Shown here piece after piece: positions 1-7,212 of a stretch of 64,000 nt of DNA. The stretch spans positions 458,997 to 522,996 of the forward strand of contig NZ_BEGX01000114.1 of NCBI RefSeq assembly GCF_002583555.1. The letters are read 5' to 3'. Made by a program: the position numbers and the translations under genes. Source of the DNA: Pseudonocardia sp. N23 (lineage in GTDB: Bacteria; Actinomycetota; Actinomycetes; Mycobacteriales; Pseudonocardiaceae). Below the pieces are notes generated by a model that was given only the letters and a program-made list of their open reading frames with translations, searched no databases and was not told the origin of the DNA. Numbering within the stretch: the first letter of the stretch is position 1; every line of letters starts with the position of its first letter.

Positions 1-450
1 GCCAGTGGTAGCAGACGACCTCGTCGACGCCCCGGTCCGCGAAGGCCCGGACCGTCGCGCGCAGGGCCGCCGGCTCGGTCACCAGCCCGGCGACCATCCG
101 GTCGGTGTCGCCGGTGAAGCCGTAGTACGCCCGTATGGAGGCCCTGGCCGCGGCGGCGGTCGGACCGAGGGCCACGTTGACCTGGGCGACGTTGCGCGGT
201 GCCCCGCAGCGGCCCGCTGCCTCCCAGTAGCGGGCGACCGTCTCGAACACCGGACCCGCCGACGACGGCGGCGCGGCGCAGAGCAACCCGTCGCCGGACC
301 GGGTGACCCGGGCCGGAACGCGCCGGACAGTATCTCGGGGCAGCGCGGCGGTCGAGCAGGCCGAGGATGGTGAACGGCCCGGCGTCGGCGCGGGCAGCCC
401 AGCCGAGCAGGGCCTCCGGGCTCGACGGGCAGGCCGATTCCGATCTTCAC
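1..450 (-). pseudogene. Decayed LLM-class (luciferase-like) F420/flavin-dependent oxidoreductase, cut by window edge
   Basis: The start region reads GTG then KIGIGLPVEPGG, a typical N-terminus of small LLM-class F420-dependent oxidoreductases, behind a GAAGGAG ribosome-binding site. Family-like sequence then moves to a second frame (EALLGWAARADAGPFTILGLLDR) and to a third for the C-terminal part (GPVFETVARYWEAAG, then YYGFTGDTDRMVAG and RGVDEVVCYHW), which runs off the left edge. About 450 bases remain where intact relatives need roughly 850, so the middle, which normally holds much of the barrel, is missing. I infer a large internal deletion plus at least two frameshifts. The intact gene would have been a TIM-barrel oxidoreductase; substrate unknown. 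It lies downstream of, and on the same strand as, the MarR gene. The decay call is firm unless there is an assembly error. Confidence 0.72.
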
Positions 451-578
451 GGGGCACTCCTTCAGGGCACGCGGGAACCGAACCGCCCGCTCCTGGCGAG
501 GATCACGCCGGCGTCCCTCTGCCGCATCGTTCTCCCGGGACCACCTGCCGGAGTAGTCGACGACGCCACCGCGCCGCG

Positions 579-1076
579 TCACAGGGTTTCGAGGCCCGCG
601 AGCAGCCGGCGCAGGATGTCGTCGAGGCGACGACGATCGGCGGCCGACAACGTCGAGAGCAGGCGTTCCTCGTTGGCGACGTGCTCGGTGACTGCCTCGT
701 CGACCCGCGTGCGCCCGGCTTCGGTGAGGCTGACGCGGATGCTGCGGCGGTTGCCGGGGTCGATCTCGCGGACGACGAGGCCGGCGTTCTCCAGCCGGTC
801 GAGCCGGTTGGTCATCGCGGCGGGCGAGAGCATCACCGTGCGGGCGAGCAGGGTCGGGGTGAGCGTGAACGGGGATCCGCTGCGGCGCAGCGCGGCGAGG
901 ACGTCGAACTCGCCGTGGGTGAGGTCGAAGCGGGCGAAGACCTCGTCGATCCGCGGCCCGGCCAGCGCGGCCAGCCTGCCCAGCCGCCCGAGGGTCGCCA
1001 TCGCGTCGAGCGGCAGGTCCGCCCGCTCGGCGCGCCACTGCTCGACGATGCGGTCGACGGCGTCGCTCATCGGCAC
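579..1076 (-). CDS. MarR family transcriptional regulator
   Basis: 165 aa, normal for MarR proteins. A winged helix-turn-helix spans about residues 52-125: DLTHGEFDVLAALRRSG leads into the HTH, the recognition helix is around SPAAMTNRLDRLE (84-96), and the wing contains the family signature DPGNRRSIRVSLTEAG (106-121). Helical ends form the dimer interface. These regulators usually repress divergent or adjacent catabolic or efflux genes and are released by phenolic or lipophilic ligands. The decayed oxidoreductase downstream on the same strand may have been its original target, in which case it is now an orphan. A short palindrome upstream (1128-1140) could be its own operator. Confidence 0.93.
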   Translation of the reverse strand: MPMSDAVDRIVEQWRAERADLPLDAMATLGRLGRLAALAGPRIDEVFARFDLTHGEFDVLAALRRSGSPFTLTPTLLARTVMLSPAAMTNRLDRLENAGLVVREIDPGNRRSIRVSLTEAGRTRVDEAVTEHVANEERLLSTLSAADRRRLDDILRRLLAGLETL

Positions 1077-1127
1077 ATCCTACCCGCGACCGTTCGATCT
1101 CGAAGAATCTCACCCCGAACTATTGTC

Positions 1128-1140
1128 TCGAACATTTCGA
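1128..1140. promoter_or_regulatory. Candidate operator upstream of the MarR gene
   Basis: TCGAA-cat-TTCGA is a perfect 5+5 inverted repeat, about 50 bases upstream of the MarR start codon. Further CTCGAA / TTCGAG half-sites surround it (1127-1132 and 1151-1156). Palindromes of this size upstream of marR genes are usual autoregulatory sites. The assignment rests only on symmetry and position. Confidence 0.35.
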
Positions 1141-1193
1141 TGTCGTACTTTTCGAGGCATGACCAATCGACCCATCGACCGGCCATCCTTCGT

Positions 1194-1255
1194 CGCCGAG
1201 ACCGACAGGAGTGTCGCCGCGGCGACGCCGGAGAACACTCACGTCGGTCTCGACG
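1194..1255. repeat. 62-bp palindromic element, copy A1 (inverted orientation)
   Basis: Left end CGCCGAGACCGAC (1194-1206) and right end GTCGGTCTCGACG (1243-1255) form near-perfect 13-bp terminal inverted repeats. The left arm continues AGGAGTG and the right arm, read inverted, GTGAGTG. Three other elements of exactly 62 bp occur at 21905, 22896 and 24924, all in the opposite orientation. This copy lies between the MarR gene and the SRPBCC gene. The organisation, two similar half-units head to head, resembles REPIN or MITE-like elements. Confidence 0.8.
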
Positions 1256-1286
1256 ACACCCACGGGTGCACGAGCGGGGCAGCGCG

Positions 1287-1766
1287 ATGATCGAGGCGCG
1301 GGCGTCCGTCGAGATCGGCGTGGAGGCGGCCGCGGCGTGGGTCGTCGTGGCGAACTACCGGCTCGACCCCCTGTGGCGCAACGGAGTGCTGGAGATGACC
1401 CCCTCCCCCGACGGCGTCGTGCGGCCGGGGACGACGACCGTCGAACGGATGCGGCTCGCCGGGCGCACGATGCGCAACGACGGCGTCGTCCGGCTCGTCG
1501 ACCCCGGCGCGTCGTTCGAGTGGCGCACGACCGCGGGAGCCGAGGCCGAGGGATCGCGGACGGTCGTCGCGCTCGGCGCGGGGCGCTGCCGGGTCACCCT
1601 CGTCCTGCGGGTGACGCCACGAGGGCTCTCGGTGCTCGCCGCGCCCGCCCTGGGCCCGATGCTGCGCCGCGGGCTGCGGGCCGACGCCGTCCGGCTGGCA
1701 CGGCTCGTCGAGGGACGGGAGCGTCAACCCGGAGTTGACATTTCTGGATCGTCAACCCACAGTTGA
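1287..1766 (+). CDS. SRPBCC family protein (polyketide cyclase/dehydrase-like fold)
   Basis: 159 aa. The pattern ASVEIGVEAAAAWVVVANYRLDPLW at the start, then alternating beta strands (TTTVERMRLAGRTMRNDGVVRLVDPG, SFEWRTTAG) and a C-terminal amphipathic helix, is that of START/SRPBCC helix-grip proteins that bind hydrophobic ligands. No catalytic residues can be assigned and the ligand is unknown. The last residues (GVDISGSSTHS) are encoded across the two GTCAAC...GTTGAC operator sites of the next gene, three bases before its start codon. ATG at 1287 was chosen because upstream in-frame sequence passes through repeat copy A1 and is not family-like. Confidence 0.8.
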   Translation: MIEARASVEIGVEAAAAWVVVANYRLDPLWRNGVLEMTPSPDGVVRPGTTTVERMRLAGRTMRNDGVVRLVDPGASFEWRTTAGAEAEGSRTVVALGAGRCRVTLVLRVTPRGLSVLAAPALGPMLRRGLRADAVRLARLVEGRERQPGVDISGSSTHS

Positions 1767-1767
1767 C
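1723..1767. promoter_or_regulatory. Twin palindromic operator GTCAAC-N5-GTTGAC
   Basis: Two 17-bp palindromes of the same design, GTCAACCCGGAGTTGAC (1723-1739) and GTCAACCCACAGTTGAC (1751-1767), start 28 bp apart. The second ends 2 bases before the ATG of the Clp-N/HTH gene, leaving no room for a ribosome-binding site, so a leaderless transcript is likely. Because that protein carries its own HTH, autoregulation is the simplest reading (inference). The sites also overlap the 3' end of the SRPBCC gene. Confidence 0.6.
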
Positions 1768-1769
1768 GC

Positions 1770-2513
1770 ATGGCATCCGCGCCCGGCGACCGCCCCGCGG
1801 TCCGCCTCGACGACCTCATCGACACCGTCCTCCACCGCAGCACGACGCCCGACCCTCTCGACCGGCTGGGCAACGCCGTCCTCGTCGCCGACGACCTCGG
1901 CGAGGTGGCCGACCATCTCGTCGGCCACTTCGTCGACCAGGCCCGCCGGGCGGGCGCGTCGTGGACGGAGATCGGGCGCGCCATGGGCGTCACCAAGCAG
2001 GCCGCGCAGAAGCGCTTCGTCCCGCGCGCGAGGGAGGAGGACTTCGAGGGCGGCCCTTACGCCCGGTTCACCCCGCGCGCCCAGGCGACCGTGCTGGCCG
2101 CGCACGAGGCGGCGCTGCGACTGCAGGAACCCGAGGTCACGACGCAGCACCTCGTGCTCGGCCTGCTCACCGAACCGGAGTCGATCGCCGGCGTCGCGCT
2201 CGCCCGGCTCGGCAGTGACCTCGACCGGGTCGGCGACGCCATGGAGGGCGCCGCCGGGCCGGCCGTCGAGGAGCCGCCGACGAACCCGCCCTTCAGCGGG
2301 TCCGCCCGCAAGGCGCTCGACCTGACCCGGCGCGAGGCGCTGCGCCTCGGGCACAACTACATCGGCACCGAGCACCTGCTGCTCGGAATCCTGTCCGACC
2401 CTGCCGATCCCGCTGCCACGGCGCTCGCCCGGCTCGGCGTCGACCACGCCGCCGTCGAGACGTTCGTCCACGAGGCCCTGGCGGCTGTGATCGCCGCCAG
2501 GAAGCCTTCGTGA
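1770..2513 (+). CDS. Clp N-terminal domain protein with N-terminal HTH
   Basis: 247 aa. Residues about 64-83 (SWTEIGRAMGVTKQAAQKRF) form a helix-turn-helix. Two Clp N-terminal repeats follow at about 100-165 (FTPRAQATVLAAHEAALRLQ ... TQHLVLGLL) and 175-245 (FSGSARKALDLTRREALRLG ... GTEHLLLGIL), as in the substrate-recognition domains of ClpC/ClpA. There is no AAA+ ATPase module, so it is not an unfoldase. It may be an adaptor or a proteotoxic-stress sensor coupling Clp-type recognition to transcription (inference). Twin operators sit immediately upstream. The gene stands alone, with a convergent aminotransferase downstream. Confidence 0.88.
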   Translation: MASAPGDRPAVRLDDLIDTVLHRSTTPDPLDRLGNAVLVADDLGEVADHLVGHFVDQARRAGASWTEIGRAMGVTKQAAQKRFVPRAREEDFEGGPYARFTPRAQATVLAAHEAALRLQEPEVTTQHLVLGLLTEPESIAGVALARLGSDLDRVGDAMEGAAGPAVEEPPTNPPFSGSARKALDLTRREALRLGHNYIGTEHLLLGILSDPADPAATALARLGVDHAAVETFVHEALAAVIAARKPS

Positions 2514-2521
2514 GAACGAGG

Positions 2522-3619
2522 TCAGGCCAGCAGCTCCCGGATGGCACCGGTCAGCGTGACGACGGACCGCTCCGTGGCGGCGTGGCCCATCATCCCGATC
2601 CGCCACGCGCGACCGGCGAAGGTACCCAGCCCGCCGCCGACCTCGATGCCGTACTCGGCCAGCAGCCGCTTGCGCAGCGACCCCTCGTCGAGTCCACTGG
2701 GCAGCGTCGTCGCCGTGAGCTGTGGCAGCCGGTTCGACTCGGGCGCGATCAGGCCGAAACCCAGCTCCGGCAACGCCGACTGCAGCTGCCGGCCGATCCG
2801 CTCGTGGCGCGCCCACACCTGCTCGACGCCCTCCTCCAGCAGCCGGCCCAGGCCCGCGTTCAGCGAGTAGGCCAGCGTCGAGGACGCGGTGTGGTGGTAC
2901 GTGGGCGGGCTCGCGAGGAAGTACTCGTGCAGCAGGCCGAGGTCGAGGTAGAACGACCGGATCGGCGTCTTCCTGGCCTTCATCCGGGCGACCGCGCGGG
3001 AGCCCAGCGTGACCGGCGCGAGCCCGGGAGGGGCGCCGAGGCACTTCTGGGACGCGGAGTACGACGCGTCGATCTGCCAGGCGTCGACCTCGAGCTGCGT
3101 GCCGCCGAGTGCGGTCACCGCGTCGACGAGCAGCAGCGTGTCGGTCAGCGCCAGGGCAGCGCCGATCGGGGCGATGTCGTTGCGCACGCCCGTCGACGTC
3201 TCAGCCGCGACGACCGCGAGCACCGCGGCGTGCGGGTTGGCCTGCTGGGCGGCGATCAGGTCGGCCGGGTCGATCGGGGTGCCCCACGGGGCCTCCACCC
3301 GGACGACCTCGGCGCCACCGCGGCGCGCGACCTCGCACAGCCGCTCACCGAAGTAGCCGTTGACACCGACGATGATCGTGTCACCGACCTCCAGCAGCGA
3401 CGCCAGGCACGCTTCCATGCCGGACGATCCGGTCCCGCTGACCGGCAACGTGAGCTCGTTGTCGGTGCGGAACACCTGACGGAGCTGGTCGCGGATCGCG
3501 CGGATCACGGCGAGGTATTCGGGGTCGAGGTGGCCCAGGACGGGACGCGTGAGCGCCTCCATGGCCTCCGGATACGGCTCGGACGGCCCCGGACCGAGCA
3601 GCAACCGATCTTCGTGCAT
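2522..3619 (-). CDS. Class V PLP aminotransferase, alanine-glyoxylate / ureidoglycine-glyoxylate type
   Basis: 365 aa, full length. The N-terminal LLLGPGPSEPYPEAMEAL and the substrate loop SGTGSSGMEA (61-70) are typical of the alanine:glyoxylate aminotransferase family. PLP would bind Lys192 (SASQKCLGAPPG), with Asp166 (LLLVDAVTALGG) contacting the pyridine nitrogen. The family transfers an amino group to glyoxylate from alanine, serine or (S)-ureidoglycine (PucG). The window encodes purine breakdown to ureidoglycolate, a source of glyoxylate, so a PucG-like or glyoxylate-detoxifying role is plausible; the gene is 15 kb away from that cluster, so this is inference. Monocistronic, convergent with the Clp-N gene. 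Confidence 0.9.
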   Translation of the reverse strand: MHEDRLLLGPGPSEPYPEAMEALTRPVLGHLDPEYLAVIRAIRDQLRQVFRTDNELTLPVSGTGSSGMEACLASLLEVGDTIIVGVNGYFGERLCEVARRGGAEVVRVEAPWGTPIDPADLIAAQQANPHAAVLAVVAAETSTGVRNDIAPIGAALALTDTLLLVDAVTALGGTQLEVDAWQIDASYSASQKCLGAPPGLAPVTLGSRAVARMKARKTPIRSFYLDLGLLHEYFLASPPTYHHTASSTLAYSLNAGLGRLLEEGVEQVWARHERIGRQLQSALPELGFGLIAPESNRLPQLTATTLPSGLDEGSLRKRLLAEYGIEVGGGLGTFAGRAWRIGMMGHAATERSVVTLTGAIRELLA

Positions 3620-3700
3620 GCCTGCGACGGTACCCTGGCACCCCCGGAGGTCTCACCCCCGGAGCGCGGGATGTGGCGGGGTACGTGGCGGGGGTGGACG

Positions 3701-4006
3701 ATGCTGGTGACCTGCGACGACGGGATCGTCCTGACCGGTGAGCACCACGAGAAACTTCTCGATGCGCAGCCCCTGGACGTTCCCGGCATCGAGGGCGATC
3801 TGGCCGGCTGCCGCACCGTCATCCATCTCGGTACGGCCGTTTCCGCGAGCCGGGAGCTCGCGTTCGACCTGCGCACCGCGATCCGCCTCTACGAACGCGT
3901 GCCCATGGGTCCGGACGGCGCCGACGTCGACCTCACCCTGGACGACCGCACCCTGCTCGCCTGGCTGCGTCGCCGCGGCGGGGCCGTCGAGATCCTGGCG
4001 ACCTGA
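3701..4006 (+). CDS. Small conserved hypothetical protein
   Basis: 101 aa with no recognised domain. The sequence begins MLVTCDDGIVLTGEHHE and ends LTLDDRTLLAWLRRRGGAVEILAT. The start at 3701 has a GGGGGTGG stretch at suitable spacing; an alternative ATG lies at 3671. The C-terminal half resembles another small protein in this window (17829-18119): both share ELAxxLRxA and LTLxDDxLLxWL followed by GxVxI/V. They are probably paralogues of an undescribed family. No signal peptide or membrane segment. It is divergent from the aminotransferase. Confidence 0.6.
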   Translation: MLVTCDDGIVLTGEHHEKLLDAQPLDVPGIEGDLAGCRTVIHLGTAVSASRELAFDLRTAIRLYERVPMGPDGADVDLTLDDRTLLAWLRRRGGAVEILAT

Positions 4007-4088
4007 CCCGGGCCGCGGCTCAGCGAACCCGCTGCAGGAAGATCGCGGCAGGCACCCGACGCAGGACGCCCACCCCTCGCGAGCGGCG

Positions 4089-5354
4089 TCAGCGGTCGTC
4101 GACGTCCTTGTCGCCCGTCGGGTCGAGGAAGGCCGCGCCCAGCTCCCGGCACAGGCCCAGCGCTGTGCGGGCCCAGTCCGGGTCAGTCCCGGCGAGGCCG
4201 CAGGTGGGCGTCGGGACCGCCAGCTCGGCGAGACGGTGCCGGGCGAAGCCGAGGCGGTCGGCGAGGTCGAAGGCCCGCTTGGCGAGCGCCGTGACCTCCG
4301 GCGGCCGGGGAGGCGCCGTGGTGGCGACGAGCCCGAGCATGATCGGCGTCCCCGCGTCCCACACCTCCCCGATCGCGTCGAGGGCGGCCGGGAGCGCGGT
4401 GTCACCGGTGACCGAGCGGCGGGTGCCGTCGATCCCGATGGCCGCGGCGCCGACACCGGACAGGAGCTTCATGGGCGGCTCGTCCGCGCAACAGTGCAGC
4501 ACGACCGGCGACCCGATCCCGGCGAGGGCGTCGACGAACTCGCGCAGCACGTCGGCGGCGTCGATCCTGTCGACGGAGCGGACGGTCCCGTAGCCCGACG
4601 CCGTCGGCAGTGTGCCGCGCAGCACGGCGGGAAGGGACGGTTCGTCGAGCTGGACCACGACGCGGGCCCCGGACCGGGCGGCCACCTCGGCGACGTGGGT
4701 GCGCAGCCCTTCGAGCAGGCTCGCGGCGAACTCGCGGACGGCGCCGCGGTCGGTGAGCACCCGGTGCCCGGCGTGGGTCTCGACGGAGGCGGCGAGCGTC
4801 CAGGGGCCGGCGGCCTGCACCTTCACCCAGCCGGGGCGGACGGGGTCGCAGGCCTCGTCGAACGCGTCGAGGTCGCCGCGCAGGAGGTCGACGGCGCGGC
4901 GGTGGTCGCGGCCGGGTCGCTGGGTGACGCGGTAGCCGCTCGGGACGACCTCGACGGCGATGTCGACGAGCAGCCCGGCGGTGCGCCCGATCATGTCGGC
5001 GCCGACACCGCGGGCCGGCAGCTCGGGCAGGAACGGCATGGCCCCGATCTCACCGGCGACGATCGCGGCGGCCTCGCGGACGTCGGTGCCCGGCATGGAG
5101 CCGACGCCGGTGGCGATGCCGGACGGCCAGCGCGGCAGGTCCTCGGGCTCGTCGTCCTCCTCGCGGGTGGTGACGGTCATCCCGCCCCCGAGCTGGGGCG
5201 GGGCGGGGGCGCCGGGGACGGTGTCGGCCAGTCCGGCGGCGGCGAGCGCGGCGGAGAGCGGGTCAACGGGGGCGGGCGGCGCGACGCCACCCAGCCCGGC
5301 CCGGGCCAGCGCCTCGGCGAGCGCGTCGGCGGCGGGGTCGCTCGCGGAAGTCAT
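4089..5354 (-). CDS. Cobalamin-independent methionine synthase-like protein (MetE C-terminal domain)
   Basis: 421 aa, about half of full MetE, matching stand-alone actinobacterial methionine synthase-like proteins. After a variable Ala/Pro-rich N-terminus the barrel starts at RWPSGIATGVGSMPGTDV. Zinc ligands are visible as VVLHCCADEP (His and Cys) and PTPTCGLAG (Cys); VVVQLDEPSLP carries the conserved Asp-Glu. The full enzyme moves a methyl group from 5-methyl-tetrahydrofolate to homocysteine; the single-barrel form may use another methyl donor. ATG at 5354 is preferred to the in-frame ATG at 5414, which lies inside palindrome B1. In mycobacteria the homologue is near mnmA and iscS (from memory); here it is about 6 kb from mnmA. 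Confidence 0.88.
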   Translation of the reverse strand: MTSASDPAADALAEALARAGLGGVAPPAPVDPLSAALAAAGLADTVPGAPAPPQLGGGMTVTTREEDDEPEDLPRWPSGIATGVGSMPGTDVREAAAIVAGEIGAMPFLPELPARGVGADMIGRTAGLLVDIAVEVVPSGYRVTQRPGRDHRRAVDLLRGDLDAFDEACDPVRPGWVKVQAAGPWTLAASVETHAGHRVLTDRGAVREFAASLLEGLRTHVAEVAARSGARVVVQLDEPSLPAVLRGTLPTASGYGTVRSVDRIDAADVLREFVDALAGIGSPVVLHCCADEPPMKLLSGVGAAAIGIDGTRRSVTGDTALPAALDAIGEVWDAGTPIMLGLVATTAPPRPPEVTALAKRAFDLADRLGFARHRLAELAVPTPTCGLAGTDPDWARTALGLCRELGAAFLDPTGDKDVDDR

Positions 5355-5379
5355 GCCGGTCGGTCTACCAGAGGGGTCC

Positions 5380-5417
5380 TGAGTGGCGATCGTCGCTATG
5401 GCGACGATCGCCACTCA
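5380..5417. repeat. Hairpin repeat B1 at the 3' end of the TetR gene
   Basis: Perfect 17-bp inverted repeat TGAGTGGCGATCGTCGC (5380-5396) and its complement (5401-5417) around a TATG loop. The TetR stop codon lies at the loop, so the hairpin's right arm is translated as the protein's last residues (CEWRSSP). A related copy (B2) follows the enoyl-CoA hydratase gene at 52578-52617, and both are flanked by GGGGTCAG on the plus strand. It probably ends leftward transcription or is a dispersed REP-like element; there is no T-run. Confidence 0.7.
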
Positions 5418-6019
5418 CAGGGGGTCAGGAGCCGCACGAGCTGGTCGGCGACGTGGTCGGCCAGCTCCTCCACCGACAGGGAGCCGGACGGGTCGTACCA
5501 GCGGCGCAGGTAGGCCAGCGAGCCCATGGCCAGGTACGTCGCGATCCGGCCGTCGCCCGCGGGGAGGCCGTTCTCGGCGGCGACCTCCGCGGCCAGGTCG
5601 CGCACGATCGCGGCGTGCTCGCGCGACAGCTCGCGGACGCGGGCCTCGAGCACGGGGTCGGGCAGGTGCATGAGGAACAGCGGGGCGAACGACGGGTAGT
5701 CACGCAGCTCCACCAGGGCCTGCGAGGCGAACAGCCGCCGCAGCCGGTCGACCGCCGGCCCGCCGGAGTCGGCCACCTCCCGGAGCCGGGCGACGACCTC
5801 GGCCGTCGCGTTCTGCACCGCCGCGAGGAACAGGTCCTCCTTCGACGGGTAGTAGTGGTAGAGGCTCGCGCCGCGCATGTCGAGGCGCGCGGCGATCTCC
5901 TCCAGGCTCGTCCGCTCGTAGCCGCGCTCGGCGAACACCTCCGCGGCGACGCGTTCCATGAGCTGTCGGCGTTCGGCCCGTTTCCGGGCGACCCGCCCGG
6001 TCGACGCAGCCGCCGTCAC
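5396..6019 (-). CDS. TetR/AcrR family regulator of the acyl-CoA operon
   Basis: 207 aa. The N-terminal HTH domain spans about residues 18-64 (MERVAAEVFAERGYERTSLE, then EIAARLDMRGASLYHYYPSK), and a helical ligand domain follows. Members next to acyl-CoA genes commonly respond to acyl-CoA thioesters. GTG at 6019 overlaps the TGA of the dehydrogenase gene as GTGA, so the regulator is the last gene of the operon it presumably represses. The last residues are encoded by repeat B1, so the C-terminus may have been replaced by the insertion of that element (inference). A candidate operator lies at the operon front, 9953-9976. Confidence 0.92.
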   Translation of the reverse strand: MTAAASTGRVARKRAERRQLMERVAAEVFAERGYERTSLEEIAARLDMRGASLYHYYPSKEDLFLAAVQNATAEVVARLREVADSGGPAVDRLRRLFASQALVELRDYPSFAPLFLMHLPDPVLEARVRELSREHAAIVRDLAAEVAAENGLPAGDGRIATYLAMGSLAYLRRWYDPSGSLSVEELADHVADQLVRLLTPCEWRSSP

Positions 6020-7212
6020 ACCGGTAGCCCCAGGCCACGTGCGATCAGCATCCGCTGCACCTCCGAGGTCCCCTCGCCCACGGTGAGGATTCTCGCGTCC
6101 TGGTGGTGCCGCGTCGACGCGGTGTCCTCCATGAAGCCGTACCCGCCCGCGAGCTGCGTCGCGGTGTAGCCCGACGAGTTGGCCAGCTCCGACGCGACGA
6201 GCTTCGCGATCGCGGCCTCCCGCTCGATCGGCAGCCCCTTGTCGTACTTCCAGGCGCCGTCGTAGGTCATGACGGTCGCGGTGGCGACGGCCGCGGCCAG
6301 GTCGGCGACCTGGAACGCGACGCCCTGGTGCCCGCCCAGCGGCTTGCCCATCGAGGTGCGCTCCCCCACGAACCGCATGCTGTCGACGAGGCAGCCCCGC
6401 GCCACGCCGATGCTCATCGCCGCGATCGGCAGCCGCGCCCACGTCAGGAAGCGCAGCGCCTCGCGGTAGGCGCGGCCCTGTTCGCCGAGCAGGGCGTCGG
6501 CGGGCAGCCGCACGTCGTCGAAGTAGAGCGGGTGTGTGTCCGACGAGCGCCATCCCTGCTTCGCGTACGCCGGGCCGACGGTGACGCCCGGCGCGTCGAG
6601 CGGGACGAGGAACGCCGAGACGGGCGGTCGGCCGGTGCCGGGGTCGTCCCCGGTGGCGGCGAAGAGGATCACGTAGCGGGAGAACTGCGTGCCGGAGTTG
6701 GTGATGAACTGCTTGGCGCCGTTGATCACCCAGTCATCGCCGACGCGCCGGGCCCGGGTGCCGATGCGGCCCGCGTCGGAGCCACCGGAGGGCTCGGTGA
6801 GCCCGAACGACACGAACGTCGTGCCCGCGGCGGCGCCCGGGACGATCTCCTTGAGCAGGTCGGTGCGGTCCGCGGCCAGGTGCACCAGCAGCGCGACGCT
6901 GATCGCCTGCACGTGGACGGTGACTGCGAGCGAGGAGTCGACGGTCGCGATCTCCTCGGCCGCCAGGCACGCGGAGCGCAGGTCGGCGCCCGCGCCGCCG
7001 TACTCCTCGGGGGCGAGCAGCCCGAACGCGCCCAGCTCCCCCGCGGCCTCGACCAGCGACGGGTCGAAACGGGCCTCCACGTGCCGTGACGCAGCTCCGG
7101 GCTCGACGACGTCGGTGCAGAACCGGCGGACGGTCTGCTGCCACTCGCGGTGCTCGTCGTCGAACGCCCAGGGCACGTCGTAGATCGCGCCGGTCCGCAA
7201 CTCGTCGGTCAT
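6016..7212 (-). CDS. Acyl-CoA dehydrogenase
   Basis: 398 aa, the usual length. Recognisable segments: helical N-terminal domain, FAD-binding beta domain with FVSFGLTEPSGGSDAGRIGT and WVINGAKQFITNSG, and the C-terminal helical domain. The conserved VGEGTSEVQRMLIARGLG near the end carries the glutamate position used as catalytic base in short-chain members (IYEGTxxIQ). It would catalyse FAD-dependent alpha-beta desaturation of an acyl-CoA and pass electrons to ETF; etfBA is encoded at 15.6-17.4 kb. ATG at 7212 has an AAGGA ribosome-binding site and overlaps the thiolase stop as ATGA. The acyl chain is not known. Confidence 0.95.
   Translation of the reverse strand: MTDELRTGAIYDVPWAFDDEHREWQQTVRRFCTDVVEPGAASRHVEARFDPSLVEAAGELGAFGLLAPEEYGGAGADLRSACLAAEEIATVDSSLAVTVHVQAISVALLVHLAADRTDLLKEIVPGAAAGTTFVSFGLTEPSGGSDAGRIGTRARRVGDDWVINGAKQFITNSGTQFSRYVILFAATGDDPGTGRPPVSAFLVPLDAPGVTVGPAYAKQGWRSSDTHPLYFDDVRLPADALLGEQGRAYREALRFLTWARLPIAAMSIGVARGCLVDSMRFVGERTSMGKPLGGHQGVAFQVADLAAAVATATVMTYDGAWKYDKGLPIEREAAIAKLVASELANSSGYTATQLAGGYGFMEDTASTRHHQDARILTVGEGTSEVQRMLIARGLGLPV

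Noticed and set aside
5355..5414. Earlier start (ATG 5414) for the methionine synthase-like protein
   Set aside because: That ATG is inside palindrome B1 and the extra residues (AIVAIATIATQ) come from the hairpin, unlike any family N-terminus.
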